Of a DNA stretch of 64,000 bases, positions 17,354 to 26,534 are shown piece after piece. Where the stretch lies: assembly GCA_003141555.1 (NCBI GenBank), contig PLMN01000033.1:40358-104357 (forward strand), given 5' to 3'. Under the pieces are notes generated by a model that searched no databases, was not told where the DNA came from, and saw nothing but the letters and a program-made list of their open reading frames with translations. The position numbers were made by a program, and so were the translations under genes. Within the stretch, counting starts at the first letter, position 1. The number at the start of each line of letters is the position of its first letter. Source of the DNA: Candidatus Aminicenantota bacterium (lineage in GTDB: Bacteria > Acidobacteriota > Aminicenantia > Aminicenantales > UBA4085).

Positions 17354-18376
17354 CTATTTCATGCCCAGATATTTATTCGTCAGCGCGACGGCCTCCCTTC
17401 CGTCCGTTTGGAGAGACAGGGCCGCCCGGATGCCGTCGATCGTCTCAGGAGTGACCACGGCCTCCTGGGGGACGTTGATCGTGAAGAAAAGATTGTCTCC
17501 ACTGAGAACGACGGTTTCTTTGAAGACCGCGATTTCGTACATGTCCGCGCGCTTGTTGCCCTTATCCCGAGCGTAGCGGAAGAGCGCGGCGTTGGAATTG
17601 AACCCCTTGGCGATTTCGACGACCTTGATTCTCGGATGGCTCTCAAACTGCCGGAGCGCCTCGTCGACCGTAATTTTCTTTTTGGGGGTGGCCAGGATGC
17701 TGATGATGTGGCCGTGCGTGGTCGGAACGTGGACGAGAAGCCCCGTAGCCTCGACGTGAGGCATGATCAGCATCAGGTCTTTCGCTTGATGATTGGGAAC
17801 CTTCTCGACCAGGGCGACGTCGACGAGGCCCCGGTGGGAGTCTCCCGGATCGGCCACCCGGCGGATGATGGTGATGACGACGCGCTCGACGCCCACGGCC
17901 TTATCCAGACAATCGACGGCCCGGACGAAGCCGGTGGTGTTGCAGGAGGTGAGCTTCAGATAGTCTTTCCCCAAACCTTTCTCGTAGTTCGCATACCCGT
18001 GGAAGAAGACGTCGGCCACTTCGTTCTTCTCACCGCCCTGGAATATGGCTTTGATTTTTTTGGCCTTATAGATCTCTTTGTTCTTCGCCCCGATTCCGCC
18101 CGGAGTCGCGTCGAGAATAATGTCAACCTGGGACAGCAGGTCGTCGAGGTTGCCGGCGACGGGGATTTTCTCCGCCTCGAAGGCGGGCCGGTTCTGATCC
18201 TGGAAGACATAGAGCGGGTACGGCGCTCCGCTGTCGAACAGGGCGCGGATGGAGAGGGTCGGAGCGATGTCGACGATTCCGACGAGCTCCATATCCTCCT
18301 GGCGGACCACGCCGTCCGCGAGCCTTTGACCGATCACGCCATAGCCCACCACTCCGACTCTGGCCTTATTTTTCAT
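17354..18376 (-). CDS. Archaeal-type (type II) glyceraldehyde-3-phosphate dehydrogenase
   Basis: A 340-residue phosphorylating aldehyde dehydrogenase. The start at 18376 is backed by AAAGGAG 6 bases upstream; an earlier in-frame start would add 15 residues. The N-terminus KARVGVVGYGVIGQRLADGV and the catalytic Cys145 in LTSCNTTGFVRAVD are characteristic of the archaeal GAPDH family rather than bacterial GapA. RRVADPGDSHRGLVD and VPNHQAKDL are also family blocks. First gene of the operon with PGK and the LarA homologue, with its own promoter at 18512. An archaeal-type GAPDH in a bacterial setting suggests past lateral transfer. Confidence 0.85.
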   Translation of the reverse strand: MKNKARVGVVGYGVIGQRLADGVVRQEDMELVGIVDIAPTLSIRALFDSGAPYPLYVFQDQNRPAFEAEKIPVAGNLDDLLSQVDIILDATPGGIGAKNKEIYKAKKIKAIFQGGEKNEVADVFFHGYANYEKGLGKDYLKLTSCNTTGFVRAVDCLDKAVGVERVVITIIRRVADPGDSHRGLVDVALVEKVPNHQAKDLMLIMPHVEATGLLVHVPTTHGHIISILATPKKKITVDEALRQFESHPRIKVVEIAKGFNSNAALFRYARDKGNKRADMYEIAVFKETVVLSGDNLFFTINVPQEAVVTPETIDGIRAALSLQTDGREAVALTNKYLGMK

Positions 18377-18455
18377 GTGCACTCCTTTCGGGGCTTGGGA
18401 CCATGGCCCGGTCCCGCCCACTCGGTTCGCCGGAGAGACCCCGGCCTAAATTTAC

Positions 18456-18477
18456 AAAAATATTCATCAATATTTTT
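18456..18477 (-). promoter_or_regulatory. Inverted repeat in the GAPDH operon leader (possible operator)
   Basis: Perfect 9-base arms AAAAATATT and AATATTTTT around a 4-base centre, in the leader between the promoter and the GAPDH start codon. The strongly AT-rich symmetric form resembles a repressor site; it could also be a weak RNA hairpin. Confidence 0.45.
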
Positions 18478-18511
18478 TAAAAATCTAGGTATCAACTGCT
18501 GCACTCCAGCA

Positions 18512-18540
18512 TAAATAACAAAAATTATCTCTCTTGTCAA
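18512..18540 (-). promoter_or_regulatory. Sigma70-type promoter of the GAPDH-PGK-larA operon
   Basis: On the minus strand TTGACA is followed after 17 bases by TATTTA. Transcription would begin near 18504, leaving a leader of about 130 bases that contains the inverted repeat at 18456. Confidence 0.6.
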
Positions 18541-18611
18541 TGCCGAAAGGCCGAGGCCTCCCCCTGCCTTAACCGGATCGACAAGACGGAGGGGAGAGGG
18601 GGAAGACATCA

Positions 18612-20771
18612 TCAGGGCTCCCGCCGGCGCTGATCCATGGCGCTTTCGAGTTGCCGGTGTCCTTGGGCATGATTCGGATCGATTTGCAGCACTCGCTGAT
18701 ATTCAGCGATCGCTTCGTCAAACTTCCCCTGCAATTGAAAGGCATAGCCGAGATTATAATGAGCCTCGGCGTGATTTGGTTCGAGTTTAATGGCCTCCCG
18801 GAAATGGGTCATGGCCCCGTCAAAGTCTCCCGTTTTTCCCAGGGCGATGCCAAGGCTGCAGTGAGCGTCCGCATAATCGGGCTTGATCCGCAGCGCTTCA
18901 TCGAGCTCTTCGATCGCTTCCCTGATTTTGTCCTGCTGGAGAAGAATCTTGCCTAAGTCGTTGTAAATCTCGACCCAATCCGGCCTTTGCCGGAGGGCCT
19001 TTTGAAGGTGGACGATCGCCGGGTCGTATTTTTCTTGCGCGGCCAGGGCTAGACCCATATTGAGATGGGCGTAAGGATCGGAGGGGACAAGCTCAAGGGC
19101 CGCCTTCCACTGTTCGAGGGCCTGATCCATTTTGCCCTGGGATTGAAGCGCGGTCCCGAGGTTGTTTCGTATTTCCACGGAACGGGGTTCTGTCTGGAGC
19201 GCTTGATAATAATGTTCGACGGCCTTGGCGGTCTCGCCCTCCGACCTGAGGATATTGGCGAGGTTATAATGCGCCTCGGCGTAATCTCCCCTCAAGTCAA
19301 TCGCTTGAGAATAAGCCGCCTTCGCTTCCTCGACTTTTTTCCAGGCGTCATACGTGCTTCCCAGTTCGTAATACAATTCGGCTTTGTAGTCGAGCCGCTC
19401 CTCGGAGAAAATCCCGGGGGCGCTGCTGATCAGGCCGACACTCATGATCACCGCCCCCGCCGCCGCCAGCCTTTTCCATTGTCGCTTCCGCAGCATCCGC
19501 CACACGGAACCCGCTCCAGCCGCGCCCAAAACACTCATGACCGGAATGATGGGCACCCGGTACCGGCTCGTCACAAACACCAGAATCAGGGATGCTGGAA
19601 ACAACACAAGGGCGAGAAGGAGAGGCACGGGGATCGCTCGCCGACAAAAAATCAGGCCCAAAAACGCCAAGGGCAACAGCACACCATACGGAAATCCAAA
19701 TCGGCCGATCTTCCAGACCAACGCATCAAGCAGGCGCGACCATTTCTTGAAAATATAGATGTCGGTGTTCCTGGGGACTTCGCGCGAACTGAAAAATTGG
19801 GCGGTCTTGTGGACGATCCCTTTCAGAAAGCCCAGGGGTTCACTCAATATGTATTTTTCCGTTTCTTTGAAAAAAAATCGCTCCATCCCCCGGTCATCCA
19901 GAATGCCCTGCTTGACAGGAGCGGATGTGAGCTCCCGCCAGGCTAGCCCGGGACGGATCGTGATCGTCTTGTCATAATTCGAATTGTTGCCGATAAAAAA
20001 ATTGATCCCTCCCGAATACGGCAAAATCGTAGCCCTGCCCGTCACCCGATGACTCCAGATCCCCAAGGGCACCGCGATCACCAAAAACCCAAAAGCCAGG
20101 CCGGCCACTCTCGAAATCAGGGTTGCGGCTCCGGCGGATCTATGAGCCCAGACAAGAATTAGCCAGAGGCAGGCGGCTCCCCAAACAAACAGAAATTCCG
20201 GCCTGGTGATGATACTGAGCGCTCCGGCCAAGCCCAGAACAATGCCGTGCCAGACTGTCGGCTTTTCTTTAATCCGGATAAGCAAGAGGATGATCGCGAC
20301 CATCCAAAATGCCGCCCAACCGGCGGCCAAAAGCTCCGTCTCATAAAAGATCAGGGGCAGATAGACGGCCGTCATCAGGCCGGCCACGACGCCGGCCCCT
20401 CGTCCAAAAACCCTCTGACCCAAACGATACGTGAGCACCGATGTCATGGCGCCCAAGGCGGCCTGAATGATCTTTGCCCAGAGGATGGAACCATGGCTCA
20501 ACCCGTACACGAATGAGAGAAACAGGGGGTAGAAGACGGGCTGCCAGAAAAACTCGCTCGTCATCGGCTGGCCTCCGGCCAGCTGCCGAGCCAGGCCGTC
20601 GTAGGTTCGCGAATCGACGATCGGCGTGATAAATGTCGGGTTGGCCCGGCTCTCAACCAAATAGATTCCTCTCACAAGCAGGGCGAGTAAAAACACCCCC
20701 AATCCAATCCAGCGTGCCGATGATGGACCGTCTCTCTTTAGGGTTTTTCCCTGATGCTGTTTTCTCGGCAT
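18612..20771 (-). CDS. Membrane glycosyltransferase (PMT/ArnT-like) fused to TPR repeats
   Basis: A 719-residue protein in two halves. Residues 20-440 contain about ten to twelve hydrophobic helices with the first-loop acidic motif TFITPIVDSRTYDGLARQL, as in dolichyl-phosphate or polyprenyl-phosphate mannosyltransferase-type (GT-C) enzymes; the FIGNNSNYD region and periplasmic loops fit. From about 470 to 715 there are seven canonical TPR units (for example YAEAHYNLANILRSEGETAKAVEHYYQAL). GT-C enzymes use lipid-linked sugars to glycosylate proteins or lipids outside the cytoplasm; the TPRs may present protein substrates. Its neighbours give no pathway hint. Confidence 0.8.
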   Translation of the reverse strand: MPRKQHQGKTLKRDGPSSARWIGLGVFLLALLVRGIYLVESRANPTFITPIVDSRTYDGLARQLAGGQPMTSEFFWQPVFYPLFLSFVYGLSHGSILWAKIIQAALGAMTSVLTYRLGQRVFGRGAGVVAGLMTAVYLPLIFYETELLAAGWAAFWMVAIILLLIRIKEKPTVWHGIVLGLAGALSIITRPEFLFVWGAACLWLILVWAHRSAGAATLISRVAGLAFGFLVIAVPLGIWSHRVTGRATILPYSGGINFFIGNNSNYDKTITIRPGLAWRELTSAPVKQGILDDRGMERFFFKETEKYILSEPLGFLKGIVHKTAQFFSSREVPRNTDIYIFKKWSRLLDALVWKIGRFGFPYGVLLPLAFLGLIFCRRAIPVPLLLALVLFPASLILVFVTSRYRVPIIPVMSVLGAAGAGSVWRMLRKRQWKRLAAAGAVIMSVGLISSAPGIFSEERLDYKAELYYELGSTYDAWKKVEEAKAAYSQAIDLRGDYAEAHYNLANILRSEGETAKAVEHYYQALQTEPRSVEIRNNLGTALQSQGKMDQALEQWKAALELVPSDPYAHLNMGLALAAQEKYDPAIVHLQKALRQRPDWVEIYNDLGKILLQQDKIREAIEELDEALRIKPDYADAHCSLGIALGKTGDFDGAMTHFREAIKLEPNHAEAHYNLGYAFQLQGKFDEAIAEYQRVLQIDPNHAQGHRQLESAMDQRRREP

Positions 20772-20893
20772 GTGATTCTTTGAGAGGGAAAACCATCCGC
20801 AGCCGAGGACTCCCGCCCTCTTAACACGGCCCGGGGAAGAAGGACATCGGCCCTTCTTCCCCGGCCTTCCGTCTATCGCGAATCAGACGAGAA

Positions 20894-23893
20894 TCAGAAG
20901 TGGTACCTCATCGTGAACAGAAATGACCGGACGCCCTCCGCGGTGTTGATCTGACCGTACGTGGTGTACTGACTGAACGTCCCGTCGGCATAAATATAGC
21001 CGCCGCGATCCTGATTCACGGTGAGTCGATTGAATCCGAGAATGTTGAAGGCGTCGACATAGAACCCTAGGACTCCGAATCCGAACTTGAATTCCTTCTC
21101 GAGTCGGAGGTTCAGGATGTCGCTTGCGGGGTTTCTGATCGTTCCGGGCGCCTCGGCGTTGACCGTTATCGAGGCAGCTTTCGGAGCTACGCCGTCGACC
21201 GTGCTCGGGAAATAGACCGTCAAGGTTCGATTCGTCGGGGTGCCGTCCATGTGGACAAAGTAGCCACTCAAGTTGATCCTGTACGGAAGGACGATCGTGC
21301 CCATGAGCTTGACGATCAGGGGCCGGTCATAAGTCGTGCTTCCCCAAAGGTTGACGAGGTTGTTCGGGTTGGTCAAGAGGCCCGTCTGGGCTTTCCAAGA
21401 GCCCCACCCTCCGCCGATATTTCCGTAGCTCTTGGAATAGGTCACGGAAGCCGAGAGCTGCCAGTTGTCGGACATCCTCTTGAAGGCCGTCCACTCGACG
21501 CCCCAGTATTCCCCTTTAAGCATCGAGATGTTCGTCCTATAATTCTGGATGTTGGGGGCATTGGCCTTTTGCGCGTAGACAGTGATGGGCTTATCGTCCC
21601 CCGTCCCCAGCTTCGCGTCGGGACCGGGGTCGGTAACGGTATAGGGAAGCCATGTCGAGCCGCCTATGGGGTTATTCGTGTCCTCCTGCTCGGGGATATT
21701 CTTGTGCATCCGGTAGATGAATGTCAGACCGGAATTGAAGTCTTTGAAGAGTTCTCTCTGGATCCCCATGGTAAATTCATCGACGTAGGGAGAGCTCAGA
21801 TTCGGATCCAGGAACTTCATGAGCTGGGCCGGATCCGTATTGAGCGATGCCGGGCGCTGAACGACCATGTAAGTATCGACGGCCGGGAGGTCGAATTTTC
21901 CGTTGTGATTGTTGTCAAACCAGATGGCGTAGATCGCGTTCTGCCACGGATCAAAGGCATGCGATCCAGTTGCCATGTCAGCGACATAATCGTCCTGATA
22001 TCGGGCATAGTTGCCTTTCAAGGACGTCTTCCCGTCGCCCGTAAGGTCCAGGCTGAACCCGACTCTTGGCTGGATCCTGCCCCAGACGATTTCATTGTTG
22101 ATGGCCGGAGCGGTCGTATCGGTCGTGGGGAAGAGATCGGGCGCCAGGGCTTGGGCCAACCCGTTGCCGTACGTATCGAACCACCCTTTTCGTATCTCCT
22201 CCGGTCGGCTTCCGGCGGACCGATCGTACCTCACGCCGAGATTGAGGGAGAGCCTCTTCCCGATGGTGATGATATCCTCGAAGAAAGCCCCGTATCTTTG
22301 GGCCGTGTCCAGCTGGGAATTTGAATCGATATTAGGCCCCAAATTCTCTATGGCAACCACGCCCATATAAGGGGACGTATCGTTGTAGTACCAGGGCGTG
22401 TTTTTATACCAATAGGTATAGTAAGGCACTTGGCTGAAATACGACGTCCGGGTCTTCCACCACGAATAGGTCGCTCCGACCTTGATCTGGTGATTGGCTC
22501 CGAGAAAGTTATCCAGGAACCGCGTCACGGTCAGGTCGACGTCGACCTTGTCCCGGGCGTAATCCTCATTCCAGGGGATGAGCCCCCATTCGGTTCCGTA
22601 GTAGCGGTCAACCGCGTCGGCTTCGAGCGGCCACCGGCCCTCCTCATACATATCCCGATTGTGCTGCGGGACGCTGACGTAGCCGACCCGGAGGTCGGCA
22701 AAGGTGTCCTGGTCGATGACGTAGTTCAGCACGTTGCTCAGGGTCTTCGGGAGGAATGAGGTCACATGGCCGTACGTCCAGGCTCGGTGGGGTGAGAACC
22801 ACCAGGAATAGGGATCTTCCGTGTACTGGTACCAATCGAACATCACCATGTACTTGATCTTGTCGGAGATCTGCGCGGTTAGCTTGCCGAACGCGTCATA
22901 CGTATCCCGTTTGTAAGTGAAGGGACCGAAGGAGTTCCCGTCCCCGGCGGTGAAGGGGACGAAATTCGTCCCTCTCTCGAAATCCTTATAGCGGGCATTC
23001 GCGAAGAACCAGAGCCTGTCCTTGATGATCGGTCCGCCCAAGACCGCGGATAGGTCATAGTTGTAGGTGTCAAAAATCGGATTTCCCAATTTTAGGGCGG
23101 TTAGCTGAGTGTTCGGAATGGTGCTGCTGAAGAGACTTTTCCCCGTACCAACGGCGGTAAAACCTCCGCTGAAGGCATTTCCGCCGGACTTGGTTACGAC
23201 GTTGATGAAGCCGGCGCTCGCCTTACCCACGTCGGCGCCGTTGCCGCTCAGGACGAACTCGACCTCTTCGACGGCGTCAAAGGAGATCTCCGCGCCCTTG
23301 TAGCCGCGCAGAGGGTCGGTAATATCGACGCCATCGAGCATATACCGAGTCTCGACTAGGGAGGCCCCGTGGACGGAGACCATCGAGGATACGTCTCCGA
23401 TCACGCTGGGAGCCGTTTGGACGAGGTCATAAATCGTCCTGGCGACCGGGAGATTCTGCAAGAGCTGGGTGGTGATGGTGGTCGACTCCTTGGATGACTT
23501 CATGTCGACCGTCGGAGGCGCCGCCGTGATGGTCAACTCGACCTGCTCCATCGCGGGCTTCAGTTCGAAATTCACGACAAAAGCAACTCCGACGCTAACG
23601 ACGACTCCGGGCCTCTCCACTCCCTGAAATCCGGCCATCTTGACCTTGACGAGGTAGACGCCCGTAGGAAGGGATGGGAACCGGAAGGAACCGTCCTCCC
23701 TCGTCACGAACGTCTGTATCCCCATCAACGCCGTTGACGCAACGCTGACCTCGGCGCCGGGAAGGGGAGCGTGATCCTGATCAGTGACTGTTCCCGAGAG
23801 AGATCCGGTTTGGGTCTGAGCGGAGACATACGCGCAGACGAAGAGAGTCAGGAAAGAGACACACAGAACTTCCAACGCTTTTTTGGCCGTCAA
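20894..23893 (-). CDS. TonB-dependent receptor, Oar-like, with N-terminal carboxypeptidase-regulatory domain
   Basis: A 999-residue outer-membrane receptor. The likely start is TTG at 23893, preceded by AAGGAGG at 5 bases and followed by a signal peptide ending VSAQ; the longer open frame adds 61 implausible residues. Residues 30-115 form a carboxypeptidase-regulatory-like domain (GSLSGTVTDQDHAPLPGAEVSV, FPSLPTGVYLVKVKMAGFQ). The plug follows (LPVARTIYDLVQTAPSV, YMLDGVDITDP, VVTKSGGNAFSGG), then a long beta-barrel ending in the aromatic LFTMRYHF. Expected to import a large substrate or siderophore. Divergent from the double-Lrp regulator, which may control it. Confidence 0.9.
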   Translation of the reverse strand: MTAKKALEVLCVSFLTLFVCAYVSAQTQTGSLSGTVTDQDHAPLPGAEVSVASTALMGIQTFVTREDGSFRFPSLPTGVYLVKVKMAGFQGVERPGVVVSVGVAFVVNFELKPAMEQVELTITAAPPTVDMKSSKESTTITTQLLQNLPVARTIYDLVQTAPSVIGDVSSMVSVHGASLVETRYMLDGVDITDPLRGYKGAEISFDAVEEVEFVLSGNGADVGKASAGFINVVTKSGGNAFSGGFTAVGTGKSLFSSTIPNTQLTALKLGNPIFDTYNYDLSAVLGGPIIKDRLWFFANARYKDFERGTNFVPFTAGDGNSFGPFTYKRDTYDAFGKLTAQISDKIKYMVMFDWYQYTEDPYSWWFSPHRAWTYGHVTSFLPKTLSNVLNYVIDQDTFADLRVGYVSVPQHNRDMYEEGRWPLEADAVDRYYGTEWGLIPWNEDYARDKVDVDLTVTRFLDNFLGANHQIKVGATYSWWKTRTSYFSQVPYYTYWYKNTPWYYNDTSPYMGVVAIENLGPNIDSNSQLDTAQRYGAFFEDIITIGKRLSLNLGVRYDRSAGSRPEEIRKGWFDTYGNGLAQALAPDLFPTTDTTAPAINNEIVWGRIQPRVGFSLDLTGDGKTSLKGNYARYQDDYVADMATGSHAFDPWQNAIYAIWFDNNHNGKFDLPAVDTYMVVQRPASLNTDPAQLMKFLDPNLSSPYVDEFTMGIQRELFKDFNSGLTFIYRMHKNIPEQEDTNNPIGGSTWLPYTVTDPGPDAKLGTGDDKPITVYAQKANAPNIQNYRTNISMLKGEYWGVEWTAFKRMSDNWQLSASVTYSKSYGNIGGGWGSWKAQTGLLTNPNNLVNLWGSTTYDRPLIVKLMGTIVLPYRINLSGYFVHMDGTPTNRTLTVYFPSTVDGVAPKAASITVNAEAPGTIRNPASDILNLRLEKEFKFGFGVLGFYVDAFNILGFNRLTVNQDRGGYIYADGTFSQYTTYGQINTAEGVRSFLFTMRYHF

Positions 23894-24091
23894 TAGAACC
23901 TCCTTATATTTTTTAAAGAGATACCTGGGGTGACAAAGCGGCGATTCCAAGTGGCCTCGCGATGACCCGATCTCCCCCCGGGTTGACCCTCCGTCCGCAC
24001 CGAGTCCGCCGAAAGAGCCGAATTGAAACGACCTCGTTTCCGAACGAAGATGGAGAAGAATATCACCCTTTAGCATTTTTCCTGAATATCC

Positions 24092-24119
24092 TTATTATAC
24101 AATAACACCATTTTGTCAA
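24092..24119 (-). promoter_or_regulatory. Promoter of the TonB-dependent receptor gene
   Basis: On the minus strand TTGACA is followed after 16 bases by TAATAA (an overlapping TATAAT is offset at 14 bases). The region is very AT-rich. The leader to the TTG start would be about 190 bases. Confidence 0.55.
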
Positions 24120-24265
24120 GGCCTTTTCTAGTAAAATAAAAGATATTTAATCCTTTTTTTAATTTATTCCTTTTTTCCCCGTCCGATTCAAGACGGGAAA
24201 CGTCCTCGACGAGGGGAGAAGACGGGGGGCCGGAAAGAGGTGAGCACTAAGCGCTAAGCGATGGA

Positions 24266-24294
24266 TTGACTTCGACGGAGCCATCTGCTATACA
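24266..24294 (+). promoter_or_regulatory. Promoter of the double-Lrp regulator gene
   Basis: TTGACT and TATACA are separated by exactly 17 bases; transcription would begin near 24301, about 32 bases before the GTG start. The -10 overlaps a direct repeat TATACAAATATACAAAA, a possible autoregulatory site. The rest of 23894-24332 is AT-rich or palindrome-free sequence without a gene. Confidence 0.55.
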
Positions 24295-24332
24295 AATATA
24301 CAAAACTTGACAATCTCAATTGGGGGCCCGAA

Positions 24333-25364
24333 GTGAAAAATGCAGCACCCATTTCCTATTATGCTCCCGGGCCTTCCTTGAAGGCCAAGACGCTGGCCCC
24401 GTCCGATTTCTCCCTTCTCTCCGAGCTCGAGGAAGACGCCCGGCAGCCGCTCGCCGCCCTGGCGAAGAAGCTCAAGATCTCCCAGCAGCTCCTTTTTTAT
24501 CGCCTCCAATCCCTCCGGAAGAAGAACATCGTCGCCGGTTATTTTACCCGGATTAATTTTACTGCGTTCGGATACACCCGGTACCGGGTGATGGTCCGGC
24601 TCAGCAACTACTCTCCCCAAAAAGCCGCCGAGATCATCACCGCTCTGAAGGTCCATCCGAACGTCCAGTGGCTCGTCGAGTGCGGAGGACGATGGGACCT
24701 GATCATCAATTTCATGGCCAAGAACATCATCCAGCTCGAGGGCTTTCTGAAAGAGCTCAAGGGCCGATTCCCCCGGCAGATGCAGAATCTCGACGTCCTG
24801 ACGACGATCGAGGTCATCGAGCTGGGGAGGTCCTATTTCACCGGAGGCACCAAGGAGGTCAAGAATCTCTCGTATTTCGGGCGGGATTACGATGGCGTCA
24901 AAATCGACCGGATCAATCTTTTAATCCTGAGCTTCATCTCCGAGAACGCCCGGCGGTCTTCGGTTGAGATCGCGGAAAAGCTCGGCGTGTCACCCAATAC
25001 GGTCAGCATGAGAATCAAGAACCTCAAAGCCCGGGGGATCATCCGCGGCTTCAAGCCCCTGATCCACCTTGAAAATCTCGGGTACGGGACGTACAAGACC
25101 GCCATCAAGTTTCAAAACCACACCGAGCGGAGGGAGCGGGAAATCATCGACTTCCTGAGGAAGAACATTCAAGTCGTGGCGATCATCCGGCTCATCGGCC
25201 AGTGGGACTTCGAGATCGAGTTCGAAGTCGATTCCCGGAGAGACGTGATCGAGCTGACGAGGAACTTCCGGGATAAATTCAAGGACGTCATCAAGGAGTT
25301 CGAGATCATCCCCCTCTACCATGAGTACCGGTATAACTTTTTCCCGGGCGATCTGCTGAGCTAG
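24333..25364 (+). CDS. Double-module Lrp/AsnC-type transcriptional regulator
   Basis: A 343-residue protein made of two Lrp/AsnC units in tandem. The first has a winged HTH at about 30-75 (ARQPLAALAKKLKISQQLLFYRLQSLRKKNIV) and a ligand-binding RAM-like domain to about 150. The second HTH lies at about 197-245 (ARRSSVEIAEKLGVSPNTVSMRIKNLKARGII), followed by a second RAM-like domain. Ordinary Lrp proteins are about 150 residues and dimerise; this one carries both halves in one chain. The start is GTG without a strong ribosome site. Divergent from the TonB receptor and upstream of the catabolic cluster, it likely senses an amino-acid-like ligand. Confidence 0.85.
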   Translation: MKNAAPISYYAPGPSLKAKTLAPSDFSLLSELEEDARQPLAALAKKLKISQQLLFYRLQSLRKKNIVAGYFTRINFTAFGYTRYRVMVRLSNYSPQKAAEIITALKVHPNVQWLVECGGRWDLIINFMAKNIIQLEGFLKELKGRFPRQMQNLDVLTTIEVIELGRSYFTGGTKEVKNLSYFGRDYDGVKIDRINLLILSFISENARRSSVEIAEKLGVSPNTVSMRIKNLKARGIIRGFKPLIHLENLGYGTYKTAIKFQNHTERREREIIDFLRKNIQVVAIIRLIGQWDFEIEFEVDSRRDVIELTRNFRDKFKDVIKEFEIIPLYHEYRYNFFPGDLLS

Positions 25365-25389
25365 GGGGCGGAGGCTCCTTCCCTCGGTT

Positions 25390-26304
25390 TCACTTTTCCA
25401 TTTCTTCTTTATCCTCTCCCCTGATCCAGCCCGGGCGCTTGTATGCGGGGTCGGGATATTTGTAAAAGCCCTCGCCCGTTTTCACTCCCAGTTTTCCCTC
25501 CGCGATCATCGCCGCGAGGAAATCGGGCGGCTTGTCCGACGGGGCGCCCGATGCCCGATAATAGTTCATCTCGATATCGCGGACGACGTCGAGTCCGATT
25601 TTATCCATCATCATGACGGGCGCGAGCGGAGTTTCCCATTCGAGCATCCAGCCCCGATCAATGTCCTCGGGCGAGATGTACCCGCCGGCGAGGAGAAAAA
25701 GGATTTCCTTCTTGACCGCTCTCCAGATCCGGTTGCAGGCATAGCCCATGATCTCGCGTTTGACCAGGATGGGGATCAACCCGAGCTTCTTGACGAAGGC
25801 GAGAGCGGATTCAACGGTCTCCGAAGCGGTGAGGGGATTGCCCATGACCTCGACGCGCAAGTCATCCGGCTGGCCCCAATTGAAGTTAAAAAACTTTTCC
25901 GGTCTGCCCGAGGCGTCGGCGATCTCCGAGCCCTTGATCGACGAGGTGTTAGAGCCGATGAGGGTCTCCGGGCCCAAAAACGGGGCGAGCTCGGCGAAGA
26001 CTTTTCGTTTCATCTCGACCCTCTCAGGGACATTCTCGATGACGAGGTCGATTCCCGAAACGCACTCCCGCAGAGTCGGCTTGATAGACAGCAAAGGCCA
26101 GGCTGATTGAAAGGTCCCTCGCTTCAAGCGGCCGTCCGACTCTCTCTCTTCGATCAGCGTCTTGATCGCCTCGGCCGCTCTCGGGCCGGCTTCCGGGACG
26201 ACGTCGTAAATTCGAGTCTCCAATCCTTGGATGATGCAGCCGAAGGCGATTCGCCGCCCCATGGTCCCGGCACCCACGATCCCGACACGCTCGATATTTT
26301 TCAT
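25390..26304 (-). CDS. 3-hydroxyacyl-CoA dehydrogenase family protein
   Basis: A 304-residue NAD-dependent dehydrogenase. The N-terminal Rossmann motif is VGIVGAGTMGRRIAFG; DLVIENVPERVEMKRKVFAEL and IGSNTSS(IKGSEIA) match the HAD family, and the C-terminal domain has GYACNRIWRAVKKEILFLLAGGY and the usual KTGEGFYKYPD ending. It may act on 3-hydroxyacyl-CoA or, as some relatives do, on a free 3-hydroxy acid. The His of the catalytic pair falls in a variant context (FFNFNWGQP), so substrate use may differ. The ATG at 26304 is 10 bases after AGGAGG; a GTG two codons earlier is closer but very tight. Divergent from the amidohydrolase cluster. Confidence 0.82.
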   Translation of the reverse strand: MKNIERVGIVGAGTMGRRIAFGCIIQGLETRIYDVVPEAGPRAAEAIKTLIEERESDGRLKRGTFQSAWPLLSIKPTLRECVSGIDLVIENVPERVEMKRKVFAELAPFLGPETLIGSNTSSIKGSEIADASGRPEKFFNFNWGQPDDLRVEVMGNPLTASETVESALAFVKKLGLIPILVKREIMGYACNRIWRAVKKEILFLLAGGYISPEDIDRGWMLEWETPLAPVMMMDKIGLDVVRDIEMNYYRASGAPSDKPPDFLAAMIAEGKLGVKTGEGFYKYPDPAYKRPGWIRGEDKEEMEK

Positions 26305-26470
26305 GTCCACTTTTCCTCCTGATCCTTGTCCGACATTCTAACTTAAAATTATTCGGCCGCCCTATGCTATGTGTCTCCTCGAGCTTTGTCAACGAATTCG
26401 GCCCAGATTTTTAAGATCGCGACTCGGCGGCTTCGGCATTTCAATTTATAAAAAGAAATCAAGAAAAAAC

Positions 26471-26499
26471 TTGACAAAGCCGCATTGCCATAGTAGGTA
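26471..26499 (+). promoter_or_regulatory. Promoter of the amidohydrolase catabolic cluster
   Basis: TTGACA followed after 17 bases by TAGGTA, about 36 bases upstream of the TTG start of the first amidohydrolase. The -10 is a poor match, so this is tentative. Confidence 0.4.
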
Positions 26500-26534
26500 T
26501 AGCTACAAGATCAAAGGGCAAAAAAGGAGATTCT

